From assembly GCA_937896895.1 (NCBI GenBank), contig CALBNV010000048.1, positions 1-64,000 on the forward strand: a stretch of DNA of 64,000 bases. The letters are read 5' to 3'. The notes below the pieces were generated by a model. The model did no database searches. It was given only the letters and a program-made list of their open reading frames with translations, and was not told the DNA's origin. Position 1 is the stretch's first letter, and each line of letters starts with the position of its first letter. Of this stretch, positions 35,942-44,116 are shown one piece after another. The DNA is from an uncultured Bacteroidales bacterium. Lineage in GTDB: Bacteria; Bacteroidota; Bacteroidia; Bacteroidales; F082. The position numbers and the translations under genes were made by a program.

Positions 35942-37576
35942 CTATCTGACAACTATCTTCTGTGTCATGACGCTCTCGCCCGTCAGTCTGACGATGTACG
36001 CGCCGGTGTTGAGGCCGCCGACGTTCACCGTCTGGCCGTGAACCTCTTCGCTGATGACCACTCTTCCGAGCACGTCGAATATCTGGAGCGTGCCTTCGCC
36101 GTTGATGACAAGTTCGCTGCCGCTCTGATATACGAAGTGTTCGCTGTCGCTCTGTCCGTCGTTGTGGCTGATGGCGAGCTTCACCGTGAAGCGGTTTTCT
36201 TTGTCGGCGGGTGAGCCGATGAAAGAGTAGCTGTCTTCGAGAAGCATGTTGGTCTCGACGCCTGTCATGTTGTCGATGAGCACGAGGCTTCTGATGTCGT
36301 CTGTGGCGTTGAGGCTGATGCTGTAGTTGCCTGTCGTCATGGCCTTGAAGTTGAGTGGGAACACGGTGGTGTTCTCGTTCATGAATGCGATGGCGAAGTC
36401 TTCATTGCCTTGCGGGATGTAGAGCATAGGGGCTTCGGCGTTGCGGTGGCTGACCTTGTTGAGGCCGGTGCCTTCGCCGAACATCGCATAGGCGTTGTCG
36501 GTGTAGCTGCTGTTCGACACGATGATCTCGATGTTGGTGCTCTGCTCATTCGAGCGTTCGCCCTTGCTTCCCGAAGCCGGTCTGCTGATTGTTGCTTTGC
36601 AGCTTTCATTGGCTTGGACAAGGAAGCCCTGGAGCGGTTTGATTTCACCTGTCATAGGTCTCGTTCCCCAGGTGTTGTCATTGTTGAGGACATAGAAACC
36701 GTCTGCCAAACCGAAAGACTCGCTTTTGCCATCCGCAACGATTATTAAGCTTTCCGCCGGTACAGTTGTGATATCATTCAATGTGATGTTCTGCATGAAC
36801 GGGTTGCCGATGAGGTTGTAGCCATTGCCCTTGGCGGTTGTCAATGTCAAGTCAACATTGATGTCTTCAACATTGATATTGCCCGCGAAAGCGATGTCTG
36901 TCGTGGCTTTGTTTGAGTATATGTAGCCGATGCCCTTGTCGATTGTGGTGAAATCTGGATTTTGACCATCAGCAGGTCTTGCGTTTTCCCAACTGAAAGC
37001 GACTTCATTGAATCGGTACAGGTCGTAGTCTTGGTTAGTGATTCCGTCACTCGGGATGAGGTTTGTGATGCCTGTCACGTCAGTATTTGCTGCGAGTGGC
37101 GAGCTGATGGTGTACCAGCTTCTGGCTTGGTCATCTTTTGATGCCGGGGTATTTTCAATGTGTTTCATTGCGGTTGCTGTCACGCTGCTGCCGGTGACGA
37201 GCTGGCCACCGTCTTCGATAATAAGGTCTTCGGCTTTAGTGTTGGTCATCGTCCCAGAGACATTGAGGATGCCGCTGCTCTGGATGAGTATTGGGTAACT
37301 TACCTTGAGGTTGCTTGCACTCACTTCTTCGTTGATGGCTGAACCGAACAAAATGGTCAGCGTGTTGTCGCCTGAAAGTGTGTAGGTCTCTTTTGTCTCG
37401 CTGTTTACAACAATACTGATGGCATCGTTCTCGCCGAGAACGACACTTGGCTGGCTGCTGAGCTGATACCAGCCGTTGTTGTTTTTGTCTTGCCGTGTTA
37501 CAACGGCGTTGATTTCCTGTGAGTTAGCTGTGATGCAGAATAGTATTCCGATGATGACTGCCAGTGATTTTTTCAT
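35942..37576 (-). CDS. Secreted T9SS cargo protein with type A sorting domain
   Basis: 544 residues from ATG 37576 (MKKSLAVIIGILFCITANSQ signal peptide). The body is beta-rich and repeats the phrase style of large Bacteroidetes adhesin-like proteins (SGDNTLTI, IEDGGQLVTGSS, GNGYNLIGNPF). The C-terminal ~75 residues match the Por secretion (TIGR04183, type A) domain: LQIFDVLGRVV, GLNTGAYIVRL and the end MTQKIVVR. It should cross the outer membrane through the type IX system and lose this tail. The promoter -7 box is at 37615-37622. Confidence 0.9.
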   Translation of the reverse strand: MKKSLAVIIGILFCITANSQEINAVVTRQDKNNNGWYQLSSQPSVVLGENDAISIVVNSETKETYTLSGDNTLTILFGSAINEEVSASNLKVSYPILIQSSGILNVSGTMTNTKAEDLIIEDGGQLVTGSSVTATAMKHIENTPASKDDQARSWYTISSPLAANTDVTGITNLIPSDGITNQDYDLYRFNEVAFSWENARPADGQNPDFTTIDKGIGYIYSNKATTDIAFAGNINVEDINVDLTLTTAKGNGYNLIGNPFMQNITLNDITTVPAESLIIVADGKSESFGLADGFYVLNNDNTWGTRPMTGEIKPLQGFLVQANESCKATISRPASGSKGERSNEQSTNIEIIVSNSSYTDNAYAMFGEGTGLNKVSHRNAEAPMLYIPQGNEDFAIAFMNENTTVFPLNFKAMTTGNYSISLNATDDIRSLVLIDNMTGVETNMLLEDSYSFIGSPADKENRFTVKLAISHNDGQSDSEHFVYQSGSELVINGEGTLQIFDVLGRVVISEEVHGQTVNVGGLNTGAYIVRLTGESVMTQKIVVR

Positions 37577-37614
37577 TGTTATGTTTTGAAATTTACCTGT
37601 TTCCAATCAGGCTG

Positions 37615-37622
37615 CAAAGATA
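37615..37622 (-). promoter_or_regulatory. -7 box TATCTTTG for the T9SS cargo operon
   Basis: CAAAGATA on the plus strand, about 40 bases upstream of the cargo gene's ATG. Confidence 0.5.
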
Positions 37623-37682
37623 TTGCTTTTTCCCACACAAACGCAAATCATTTTGTAAAAAAAACGAAATGTTGTCTGTGAG

Positions 37683-37781
37683 CCGTGAGCTATTAGCTAT
37701 TAGCCATTAGCAATGAACCCTTTCACCTTTACCCTTTCACCTTTAACCCTTTCACCTTTACCCTTTCACCTTTGACCTTTA
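37683..37781. repeat. CCTTTNA heptamer array
   Basis: CTATTAG/CCATTAG units, then a run of heptamers CCTTTCA, CCTTTAC, CCTTTCA and CCTTTAA, ending at the stop codon of the minus-strand LRR gene. On that gene's sense strand the array reads as purine-rich AAAGGTG/AAAGGGT just after the stop. Confidence 0.85.
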
Positions 37782-39299
37782 CTACTTCTTAAACTCCACC
37801 TTCTCCGGATTGTAAAGTTTGACCGTCTTTGTGCCTTTGGTCACCTCCACGCTCGGGCAGTCGTCGCAGGGTTCTCCCATCTCGCCGAGGAACTCTTTGA
37901 CGGGATCTGTGTATTCGCAGTTGAAATATCCGCCATGCCAAGGGGTGGCGCTATTTATTGGTTTGTCGGTTGAGAGCCAAGTGGAAGGTAACTTAAGGGC
38001 AACAGGAGATTCTGCTGTGCCAACACTGCCGAATGCATTATTAACTACCACATACGCCAAGAATGTTACAGATGTTACATTTGAGCAATTACTAAAAGCG
38101 CCGCCGTCAATAGTACTTACTGCGTTTAAAAAGGTTAGTTCCGTTAAAGCAGTGCAATTTGCAAACGCCATTCCCCCAATAGTGCTTACCGTGTTAGAGA
38201 TGATTAGTTCGGTTAATGCAGTGCAATTTTGGAATGCACCAAATTCAATCATCGTCACCCCTTGCAAATCAACGGAACTCAGGTTCGTACAATTTTGGAA
38301 TGCGGCCTGTGCAACATTTTTTGATTTTACAGTTAACTTGGTCAGGGATATACAATCGTTGAATGCAGAAAATCCAAAACTCGTCACGGTACTTGGAATG
38401 GTTAATTCTTTTATGCTATTGCAGTTGCTGAAAGCCATCTGTCCTATACTCGTTATCCCTTGCAAATCAACGGAACTCAGGTTTGTGCAACTGTTGAAAG
38501 CTCCTTGTCCTATACTCGTTACCCCTTGCAAATCAACGGAACTCAGGTTCGTACAATTTTGGAATGCACTCTCTCCAATACTTTCCGCTTTTACAATTAA
38601 CTTGGTCAGGCCTTGCAAACCGTAGAATGCTTGTGTTTCAATAGTGTTTACCGTACTTGGAATGATTATTTCTGCTACACCTACGCAACCAGCGAATGCC
38701 CTAATTCCAATACTCGTCACGCCTTCTTGTAAAGTGATGGAACTTAGGTTGGTGCAATCAGCGAATGCCTGTACTCCAATACTTCCTGCTTTTACGGTTA
38801 GTTTGGTGAGGGATGTCCATTCTTTGAATGCATAATTTCCAATACTCGTCACCGTGCTCGGGATAGTTAGTTCTTCCATACCAGCGCAACCAGCGAATGC
38901 ATCTTCTCCAATACCCGTTATTCCTTCCTGTAAATTAACGGAACTCAGGTTTGTACAACCGTTGAATGCCTCTTGTCCAATACTCGTTACTGTGCTTGGC
39001 CATACCACAGCCGTCAAGGTCGTACGATTGGCAAATGCCCAATCCCCAATGGTGGCTATATCGCCATCAAAAGAGACTACGCCATAGTCAGCTTCCTGAT
39101 AGTACACACTATTGGCATCATTGTAAGCAACGCCAAAATAATTTGGATTATTCAGCGTTATCTTCTGATGGTCAGATGTCCGGTACACAATCTGGTTGTT
39201 TTCCGGTGTCGGCAAGGGGTTGGGTTCTGGGGGTTCTTGTGCTTGTGCCAGTCCGATGCTGAGCGTCAGGAGGGCGAATAAAATAGTCAGTTTACGCAT
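37782..39299 (-). CDS. BspA-like leucine-rich-repeat secreted protein with CxxC/YNPEKVEF tail
   Basis: 505 residues. A signal peptide (ILFALLTLSIGLAQA) is followed by a short NQIVYRTSDHQKITL segment and about 14 LRR_5 (BspA/Treponema pallidum-type) repeats of the form TSIGxxAFxxCxxLxxVxL. Near 440-465 there is a PVALKLPSTWL and WHGGYFNC segment. The last ~37 residues are the shared tail: LGEMGEPCDDCP, then KGTKTVKLYNPEKVEF. BspA-like repeats bind host proteins or other bacteria. Nearly identical LRR units within the gene allow unequal recombination. It may be transcribed from the -7 box at 39546-39553. Confidence 0.88.
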   Translation of the reverse strand: MRKLTILFALLTLSIGLAQAQEPPEPNPLPTPENNQIVYRTSDHQKITLNNPNYFGVAYNDANSVYYQEADYGVVSFDGDIATIGDWAFANRTTLTAVVWPSTVTSIGQEAFNGCTNLSSVNLQEGITGIGEDAFAGCAGMEELTIPSTVTSIGNYAFKEWTSLTKLTVKAGSIGVQAFADCTNLSSITLQEGVTSIGIRAFAGCVGVAEIIIPSTVNTIETQAFYGLQGLTKLIVKAESIGESAFQNCTNLSSVDLQGVTSIGQGAFNSCTNLSSVDLQGITSIGQMAFSNCNSIKELTIPSTVTSFGFSAFNDCISLTKLTVKSKNVAQAAFQNCTNLSSVDLQGVTMIEFGAFQNCTALTELIISNTVSTIGGMAFANCTALTELTFLNAVSTIDGGAFSNCSNVTSVTFLAYVVVNNAFGSVGTAESPVALKLPSTWLSTDKPINSATPWHGGYFNCEYTDPVKEFLGEMGEPCDDCPSVEVTKGTKTVKLYNPEKVEFKK

Positions 39300-39311
39300 A
39301 ATTATGATTGA

Positions 39312-39563
39312 TTAAAAATATTCTTGTACTGCAAATTCAAATTGTTGCATGAAGATTTGTTTGAAAGCGTACAGATTATTCTGTTCATAGAAAATCAGCA
39401 TCGCTTTTTTGTAGTCGATAGACTCCACCGTGCGGAAAGACAAAGGATATGCCTTGACGAATTTCATCACGGGTTGATGCCGGATGATAATGTAAAAATT
39501 GTAATATCTCTCGTTTTGTATCCATTGTCCTTTCAGAAATCGGCGCAAAGGTACAAAAAACAA
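39312..39563 (-). pseudogene. Short reading frame or gene remnant upstream of the LRR gene
   Basis: Up to 83 codons end 13 bases before the LRR start. The end, KKAMLIFYEQNNLYAFKQIFMQQFEFAVQ, looks like the C-terminal helix of some larger protein; it faintly recalls Fic-family ends, but I cannot confirm this. A -7 box (TACCTTTG, 39546-39553) lies inside its 5' end, so any product would start further in, for example at Met 39467. It may be a relic retained as leader sequence for the LRR gene. Confidence 0.35.
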
Positions 39564-39583
39564 TTCAAAGATTTAAAGATTTA

Positions 39584-39617
39584 TTTGTGAATAATTGAAA
39601 AAAAAGTGGTATTTTTG
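39584..39617 (+). promoter_or_regulatory. Promoter of the first DUF4143 ATPase
   Basis: TTTG at 39584-39587 and TATTTTTG at 39610-39617. The sequence around it (GATTTAAAGATTTATTTG, AATTGAAAAAAAAGTGG) recurs near the third ATPase gene (50605-50642) and, rearranged, at 41977-42030. Confidence 0.6.
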
Positions 39618-39618
39618 C

Positions 39619-39651
39619 GGACAAATTAGGAATACAACTCCTAATTTGTCC
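39619..39651. promoter_or_regulatory. Perfect inverted repeat between promoter and ATPase start (putative operator)
   Basis: GGACAAATTAGGA (39619-39631) and TCCTAATTTGTCC (39639-39651) form a perfect 13-base inverted repeat with a 7-base loop, directly after the -7 box and 12 bases before the ATG. It could bind a repressor or fold as an RNA hairpin over the 5' leader. The left arm recurs before the broken ATPase at 42923. Confidence 0.7.
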
Positions 39652-39663
39652 AATATATAACTT

Positions 39664-40800
39664 ATGTACAAACGTATTCTGCAACAAAAATTAGTTGAAC
39701 TTAGCGGTCGGTGGAGCGTGATTTCGGTGACCGGTCCGCGGCAGTCAGGCAAGACGACACTGTGTAAAATGACGTTCCCCGACTATGGGTATGTCAATCT
39801 TGAAAGAGCGACAACACGTGAATTGATTCGTCAGGACATCGAAGGCTATTTGTTGAGCCACACCCACGGCTTGATTATCGATGAGGCCCAGAACATGCCG
39901 GAACTCTTTTCCGCAATCCAAGTGGTGGTTGATGAGCACAAGGACTTCCGATATGTTTTGAGCGGGAGCAGCGACTTCCTTTTAATGCAAAACATCACAC
40001 AGTCGCTGGCCGGACGCGTCGCGGTTCTCCGGTTGCTCCCTTTAAGCGTCAAGGAGTTGTGTCAGGACGCACAGGTCTCCACCGATGAACTGCTATGGCG
40101 GGGGTTTTACCCGGCAGTATGGGGCGACGGCAAATCACCTGATATGGTTTATGACAGCTATGTGGCCACATACATACAGCGTGATGTCCGCCAAATACTT
40201 AACATAAAAGACCTGAGCCTGTTCCAACGTTTCTTGACGATGGTCGCGTCACGGGTTAGCAACATGTTTGTGGCGTCATCCATCGCCGCCGAGTTGGGCG
40301 TTGACTACAAGACAATACAAGCATGGATGAGTATTTTGGAGACATCTTACACCGCCTTCGAATTGCAACCATTTTACAAAAACATCGGGAAAAGACTGAC
40401 CAAGACACCAAAAGTGTATTTTTATGATACGGGCTTGGTCTGCTACCTGCTTGGCATCGAAAACGCACAGCAACTCTCTCACCATCCGCTGCGCGGCGCA
40501 ATATTTGAAAATATGGTAGTATGCGAATTGCTGAAAGACTGCTACAACAACGCCCGGAAGAACAACCTGTCATTCTACAGGGATAAAAGCCACGAAGTGG
40601 ATGTCATCCAGGAGGAAGCGCAAGGTGTCCGCGCCATTGAGATCAAATCGACCGAGCGTTTCCACCCCGATTTCACAAAGAGCCTGAAACATCTGCAGTC
40701 GCTGTTGGGAGAGGAATTGCTGTCATCCAAGGTGGTTTATGCCGGTTCTGAGGAACTTGCAACACGGTATGGCGGATTGACAAACTACCTCAACTTGTAG
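39664..40800 (+). CDS. AAA_14/DUF4143 ATPase
   Basis: 378 residues. Walker A GPRQSGKTTLCK (residues 24-35), DIEGYLL, Walker B HGLIIDEAQNMPELF near 69-83, sensor-like VLSGSSDFLLMQ, and the arginine-rich SLAGRVAVLRLLPLS. The middle has a helical region (YIQRDVRQI) and the C-terminal DUF4143 part (SWMSILE-type loop, KVYFYDTGLVCYLLGI, HPLRGAIFENMVVCEL, FYRDKSHEVDVI) contains a PD-(D/E)xK-like nuclease core: FENMV, HEVDVI and IEIKS. These ATPases are abundant in Bacteroidales and their function is unknown. A matching broken copy lies at 42165-42923 and a further relative at 50689-51876. Confidence 0.9.
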   Translation: MYKRILQQKLVELSGRWSVISVTGPRQSGKTTLCKMTFPDYGYVNLERATTRELIRQDIEGYLLSHTHGLIIDEAQNMPELFSAIQVVVDEHKDFRYVLSGSSDFLLMQNITQSLAGRVAVLRLLPLSVKELCQDAQVSTDELLWRGFYPAVWGDGKSPDMVYDSYVATYIQRDVRQILNIKDLSLFQRFLTMVASRVSNMFVASSIAAELGVDYKTIQAWMSILETSYTAFELQPFYKNIGKRLTKTPKVYFYDTGLVCYLLGIENAQQLSHHPLRGAIFENMVVCELLKDCYNNARKNNLSFYRDKSHEVDVIQEEAQGVRAIEIKSTERFHPDFTKSLKHLQSLLGEELLSSKVVYAGSEELATRYGGLTNYLNL

Positions 40801-40809
40801 GTTGAACAC

Positions 40810-40850
40810 ATCAAAAGATTTAAAGATTTAAAGATTTAAAAATTCAAAGA
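40810..40850. repeat. GATTTAAA octamer repeats
   Basis: Three to four copies of an 8-base unit directly after the ATPase stop codon. Similar AT-rich words precede the ATPase promoters. Confidence 0.6.
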
Positions 40851-40920
40851 TTCCGCAGGTGGCCGGTGATTTCGGCAGCTTGTGGAACCTTAATGTTTTT
40901 GCGGGGTTATCATCGCTGTT

Positions 40921-41673
40921 TTACTGTTTCTTGAACTCCACTTTCTCGGGGTTGTAAAGTTTGACGGTCGTTGTGCCTTTCTTCACCTCGATGGCAGGGC
41001 AGTCGGTGCATGGCGTCCCCATTTCGCCGAGGGCTGCAGCTGCGCCAGCATCATAGGCGGCATGGTATATGTTCGAGTACTTAGTCTTCCAAGCATCTAA
41101 GTCAGTAATGGGCTGGACACAGGCCGCATCCTCAAAATCACCTAGTGGATAGAAGTCTTCTCCGTCGGTAGAGTAAATGCGCTGCTGATAATAGTCGGGC
41201 CATCCAACAAAACTATTGGCAGGAGTCGGAACTTGCGCATCTACCTTCACAATGGAGCCCACAGTTGCAGGGGCAACATTGGTAAAAATAGTATTATCAG
41301 ACCCCTCATAAGATCCAACCAGACTTCCCCCTTGCATGATATAAACAGTTGATTCAAACATATCATGGGTATAAGTTTGTTCAATATTTAAGGTGCCATA
41401 CACATAAATAGTACTATTTTCGCAGTGGAAATCTTTTGTCACCGTTACGGTTTTTCCATCTTTTATTATCAGCACACCACCTTCATCAACAAAACAACCA
41501 TCGACCGTTGCATCCTCTTCAACGACGAGAATTTTACAGGGAGTATAGGGGGAGCTAGGATCAACACGGACATCACCCATTTCATAAACATCATACGCCA
41601 GAGCATTAGCAGAAACCATGCACATTACTGCCACCAGGCAGAGAGTGCGAATTGAATTAAATAAGTTTTTCAT
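40921..41673 (-). CDS. Secreted protein with CxxC/YNPEKVEF tail
   Basis: 250 residues with a signal peptide (TLCLVAVMCMVSANALA). The body is beta-rich without LRR repeats (GGVLIIKDGKTVTVTKDF, STIYVYGTLNIEQTY resemble a short beta-helix of the kind seen in adhesins). The end carries the shared tail LGEMGTPCTDCP, KGTTTVKLYNPEKVEF. This shows that the tail is independent of the LRR body. Its ATG overlaps by 17 bases a small frame upstream (41657-41872). Confidence 0.8.
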   Translation of the reverse strand: MKNLFNSIRTLCLVAVMCMVSANALAYDVYEMGDVRVDPSSPYTPCKILVVEEDATVDGCFVDEGGVLIIKDGKTVTVTKDFHCENSTIYVYGTLNIEQTYTHDMFESTVYIMQGGSLVGSYEGSDNTIFTNVAPATVGSIVKVDAQVPTPANSFVGWPDYYQQRIYSTDGEDFYPLGDFEDAACVQPITDLDAWKTKYSNIYHAAYDAGAAAALGEMGTPCTDCPAIEVKKGTTTVKLYNPEKVEFKKQ

Positions 41674-41872
41674 ATTGCTTGATTTTTAATGATTTAACAA
41701 CATTCTGTCTGTAACTATTTACCAATAAATTTTGGCGTATACGCCTAAATTTTGCCGGATTCATAAGGAAATCCACTAAGTTGACGATAAACAAGCCGTC
41801 ATCGTTCATATAGGTTGGTTGCAGTCTCTTTTTATCTGCATCGCAAAAATATATTGTATTCGTTGATTCCAT
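41657..41872 (-). CDS. Small leader reading frame of unknown function
   Basis: 71 codons from ATG 41872 (MESTNTIYFCDADKKRLQ), lying between a -7 box (TAATTTTG, plus-strand 41897-41904) and the secreted-protein gene, which it overlaps by 17 bases. The overlap would couple its translation to that gene. No recognisable domain; a chance frame remains possible. Confidence 0.35.
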   Translation of the reverse strand: MESTNTIYFCDADKKRLQPTYMNDDGLFIVNLVDFLMNPAKFRRIRQNLLVNSYRQNVVKSLKIKQYEKLI

Positions 41873-41940
41873 GTAAATACACGTTTTTAACGACTGCAAA
41901 ATTACTGCTTTTTCCCCACATACTTGCGAAAAACCAGCAA

Positions 41941-41975
41941 AATTTAGTCGTTAGTCGTTAGTCTTTAGTCCTTTG
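41941..41975. repeat. TTAGTCN heptamer repeats
   Basis: Three to four TTAGTCG/TTAGTCT units followed by CTTTGCCC, beside a copy of the ATPase-upstream sequence. Same family as 35470-35590. Confidence 0.65.
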
Positions 41976-42147
41976 CCCTTGATTTAAAGATTTTTAAATC
42001 TAAATGCGAATAATTGAAAAAAAGGTGGTCAGATGACCTGTACATAATCTGGTTATTTTCAGGCGTCGGCAGTACCGGCGTTTCTTGTGCCCACAGCCCC
42101 ACGCTCAGCGTCAGGAGGGCGATGATTGATAAAAAGAGTTTGCGCAT
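41965..42147 (-). pseudogene. N-terminal remnant of an LRR secreted protein joined to ATPase-upstream sequence
   Basis: The first ~41 codons copy the start of the LRR protein at 37782-39299: a signal peptide of the same type, then TPENNQIMYRSSDH against TPENNQIVYRTSDH. After SSDH the homology stops. The next bases, read on the plus strand (about 41977-42030), match the sequence normally found upstream of the DUF4143 ATPase gene (39576-39610). This is a rearrangement junction; TGGT is shared by both parents at the break. The rest of the LRR gene is absent. Confidence 0.75.
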
Positions 42148-42164
42148 AATTTATTTGATTTTTT

Positions 42165-42923
42165 TCATTTTGAAATATCGGAAAACTTAGACTTATAGTT
42201 GATTAATCCGCAGAAAGGTAAAAGCAGTTGTTCCTGTCCCGCATAGACCACTTGCGAAGATGACAAGTTGCTCCTCAACAGGGATTGCAGGTATTTGAGA
42301 GCCCTGTTAAAATCCGGATGGAAACGCTCTGCGGATTTGATCTCATAGGCTCTTACTCCCTGTGCGTCTTCTTGAATAAGGTCAACCTCATGACTTTTAT
42401 CCCTGTAAAAAGACAGGTTGTTTTTGCGTGCGTGGTTGTAACAGTCCTTGAGAAACTCGCAAACCACCATATTCTCAAACACGGCACCCCGCAACGGATG
42501 ATGGGCCAATTGTTGGGCATTCTCTATCCCGAGCAAATAGCACACCAGGCCCACATCGTAAAAATACACCTTAGGCGTTTTGGTAAGTCGTTTCCCGATG
42601 TTGCGGTAGAATGGCTGAAGGGTAAAGGCCGTATAAGAAGTCTCCAATATGCTCATCCACAACAACCTGCAACACGGAAAACAGCTCCGGTAAGTTTTGC
42701 GCTTCGTCAATAATCAGTCCGTCGGGGTGGTTCAACAAATAGCCCTCTATGTCTTGACGGATCAATTCCCTTGTTGTAGCTCTCTCTAAATTCACATATT
42801 CGTAATCCGGGAAAGCCATCTTACATAATGTCGTTTTTCCCGACTGGCGGGGCCGGTGACGGATATCACGCTCCATTGCGCACTCAGTTCCACCAATTTC
42901 TGTTGTAATATTCGCTGATACAT
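42165..42923 (-). pseudogene. Broken DUF4143 ATPase (frameshift plus internal deletion)
   Basis: Reads as a close copy of the ATPase at 39664-40800 but is damaged twice. From ATG 42923 the frame MYQRILQQKLVELS...VTGP runs into a one-base loss in Walker A (CCCCGCCAG where CCCCCGCCAG is expected). The readable part continues in another frame through GLIIDEAQNLPELF and VVVDEH, then jumps to MSILETSYTAF, skipping about 128 codons relative to the intact copy. The join lies in similar words (GGATGAGCAT / GGATGAGTAT). The C-terminal DUF4143 part ends intact. It cannot make a functional ATPase. Confidence 0.85.
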
Positions 42924-42937
42924 ATCATAAATATTAT

Positions 42938-42979
42938 GGACAAATTAGGAGTTGCATTCCTATTTTGGCCGCAAAGGTA
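42938..42979 (-). promoter_or_regulatory. Promoter and imperfect inverted repeat of the broken ATPase
   Basis: TACCTTTG on the minus strand (plus 42972-42979), then GGACAAATTAGGA (42938-42950), a 7-base loop and TCCTATTTTGGCC (42958-42970). This is the same element as at 39619-39651, with two mismatches in one arm. Confidence 0.6.
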
Positions 42980-43020
42980 CGACATTTTTTCATATCCGCA
43001 GGAAAAAATCAGCGAAATAT

Positions 43021-43116
43021 CTTCGAGCTATTAGCTATTAGCCATTAGCAATGAACCCTTTAAACCCCTAACCTTTCACCTTTCACCTCTAACCTCTAAC
43101 CTCTAACCTTTAAACT
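43021..43116. repeat. Mixed heptamer array (CTATTAG, CCTTTCA, AACCTCT)
   Basis: Units of seven bases run up to the stop codon of the minus-strand gene at 43117. On the gene's sense strand they read AGAGGTT and GAAAGGT. It starts with the same CTATTAG/CCATTAGCAATGAACCC block as the array at 37683. Confidence 0.85.
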
Positions 43117-43974
43117 CTACTCCTTCCCGAACTCCACCTTCTCCGGGTTATAAAGTTTGACCGTCTTCGTGCCTTTGGTCACCTCCACGCTCGGGCAGTT
43201 GGTGCAGGGTTCGCCCATTTCGCCTAAGGCTTCAGCTTTGCCTTCCTCGATGCCTTCTTCTTTGCCGCGAGCATAGCCGGCAGCATCGCCTTCATTAAAG
43301 GCAATCGGATAGATAGCCACTATGGGTGTCAGTATAGCAATAGCGGCTTGCTTGTTTTCGTTTATCGTCTTTCTATTAGTGGCATTAGTGATATTGGTCA
43401 CATGCACTGCCACTAACGACTGCATGTAGGTACTTTCCGGATGCCCGCCCATAGCCCCGTTGATGGCATCCAGGGCAGCTTGCTTATCCGTTGACTCTTG
43501 CGTTGAATAAATATTGGAATTGAAATACCCACCATGCCAAGCCGTTTGGTTATCAGTTGGTGCAGCATTATAATTCCAATCTTCAGGCAAAATGAGGGTT
43601 ACAGGGGCCTGAGCAGTGCCGGCACCGTTAAATGCATCACTGGCAAATGAAGTAGCTACTCCTTCAAAAGTAATGGAGGTCAGATTGCTGCAGTCTTGGA
43701 AAACATTCCCCATAATCGTTGTAATGGTACCGGGTAGGGTCATAGAGATTAGTTTGGACCCTTTAAAAGCGTTTACAGTAATTGTTGTAACATCACTGTC
43801 GAAGGTGATTGTACCCTTCTGAGTGTCTGGAGACCAAGCGTGAGATGAAACTGGAATCATAAATTCCTCACCACTGAGAGTCAACGCTTCCGTTGCTGTG
43901 TAAGTAATAGAGTTTTGTGCCCATAGTCCTGCGGATAGCGTCAGGGCGAGGAAAATTGAAAATAGTTTTTTCAT
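43117..43974 (-). CDS. Secreted protein with two LRR_5-like units and CxxC/YNPEKVEF tail
   Basis: 285 residues. A signal peptide (FSIFLALTLSAGLWAQ) is followed by short LRR_5-like units (FKGSKLISMTLPGTITTI, FQDCSNLTSITFEGV), the PVTLILPEDW and WHGGYFNSN segment also seen in the 37782 protein, a helical region, a Gly/Glu-rich RGKEEGIEEGKAEAL stretch and the tail LGEMGEPCTNCP, KGTKTVKLYNPEKVEF. The promoter -7 box TATCTTTG is at plus-strand 44003-44010. Confidence 0.82.
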   Translation of the reverse strand: MKKLFSIFLALTLSAGLWAQNSITYTATEALTLSGEEFMIPVSSHAWSPDTQKGTITFDSDVTTITVNAFKGSKLISMTLPGTITTIMGNVFQDCSNLTSITFEGVATSFASDAFNGAGTAQAPVTLILPEDWNYNAAPTDNQTAWHGGYFNSNIYSTQESTDKQAALDAINGAMGGHPESTYMQSLVAVHVTNITNATNRKTINENKQAAIAILTPIVAIYPIAFNEGDAAGYARGKEEGIEEGKAEALGEMGEPCTNCPSVEVTKGTKTVKLYNPEKVEFGKE

Positions 43975-44052
43975 TTGCGACTATATATTTCTGTTTTAGC
44001 CGCAAAGATACAACATTTTCCCATATACGTGAGAAATATCAGCGGAATATTT

Positions 44053-44116
44053 CCGTTAGTCCTTAGTCCTTTGACTTTAGACCTTTACCCTTTACCCTTT
44101 TCACCTTTCAACCTTT
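44053..44116. repeat. Heptamer-like repeats (TTAGTCC, CTTTACC)
   Basis: TTAGTCC units followed by TTTACCC units and TTTCACC, ending at the stop codon of the ATPase at 44117. On its sense strand the run is purine-rich (AAAGGGT, AAAGGTG). Confidence 0.75.
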
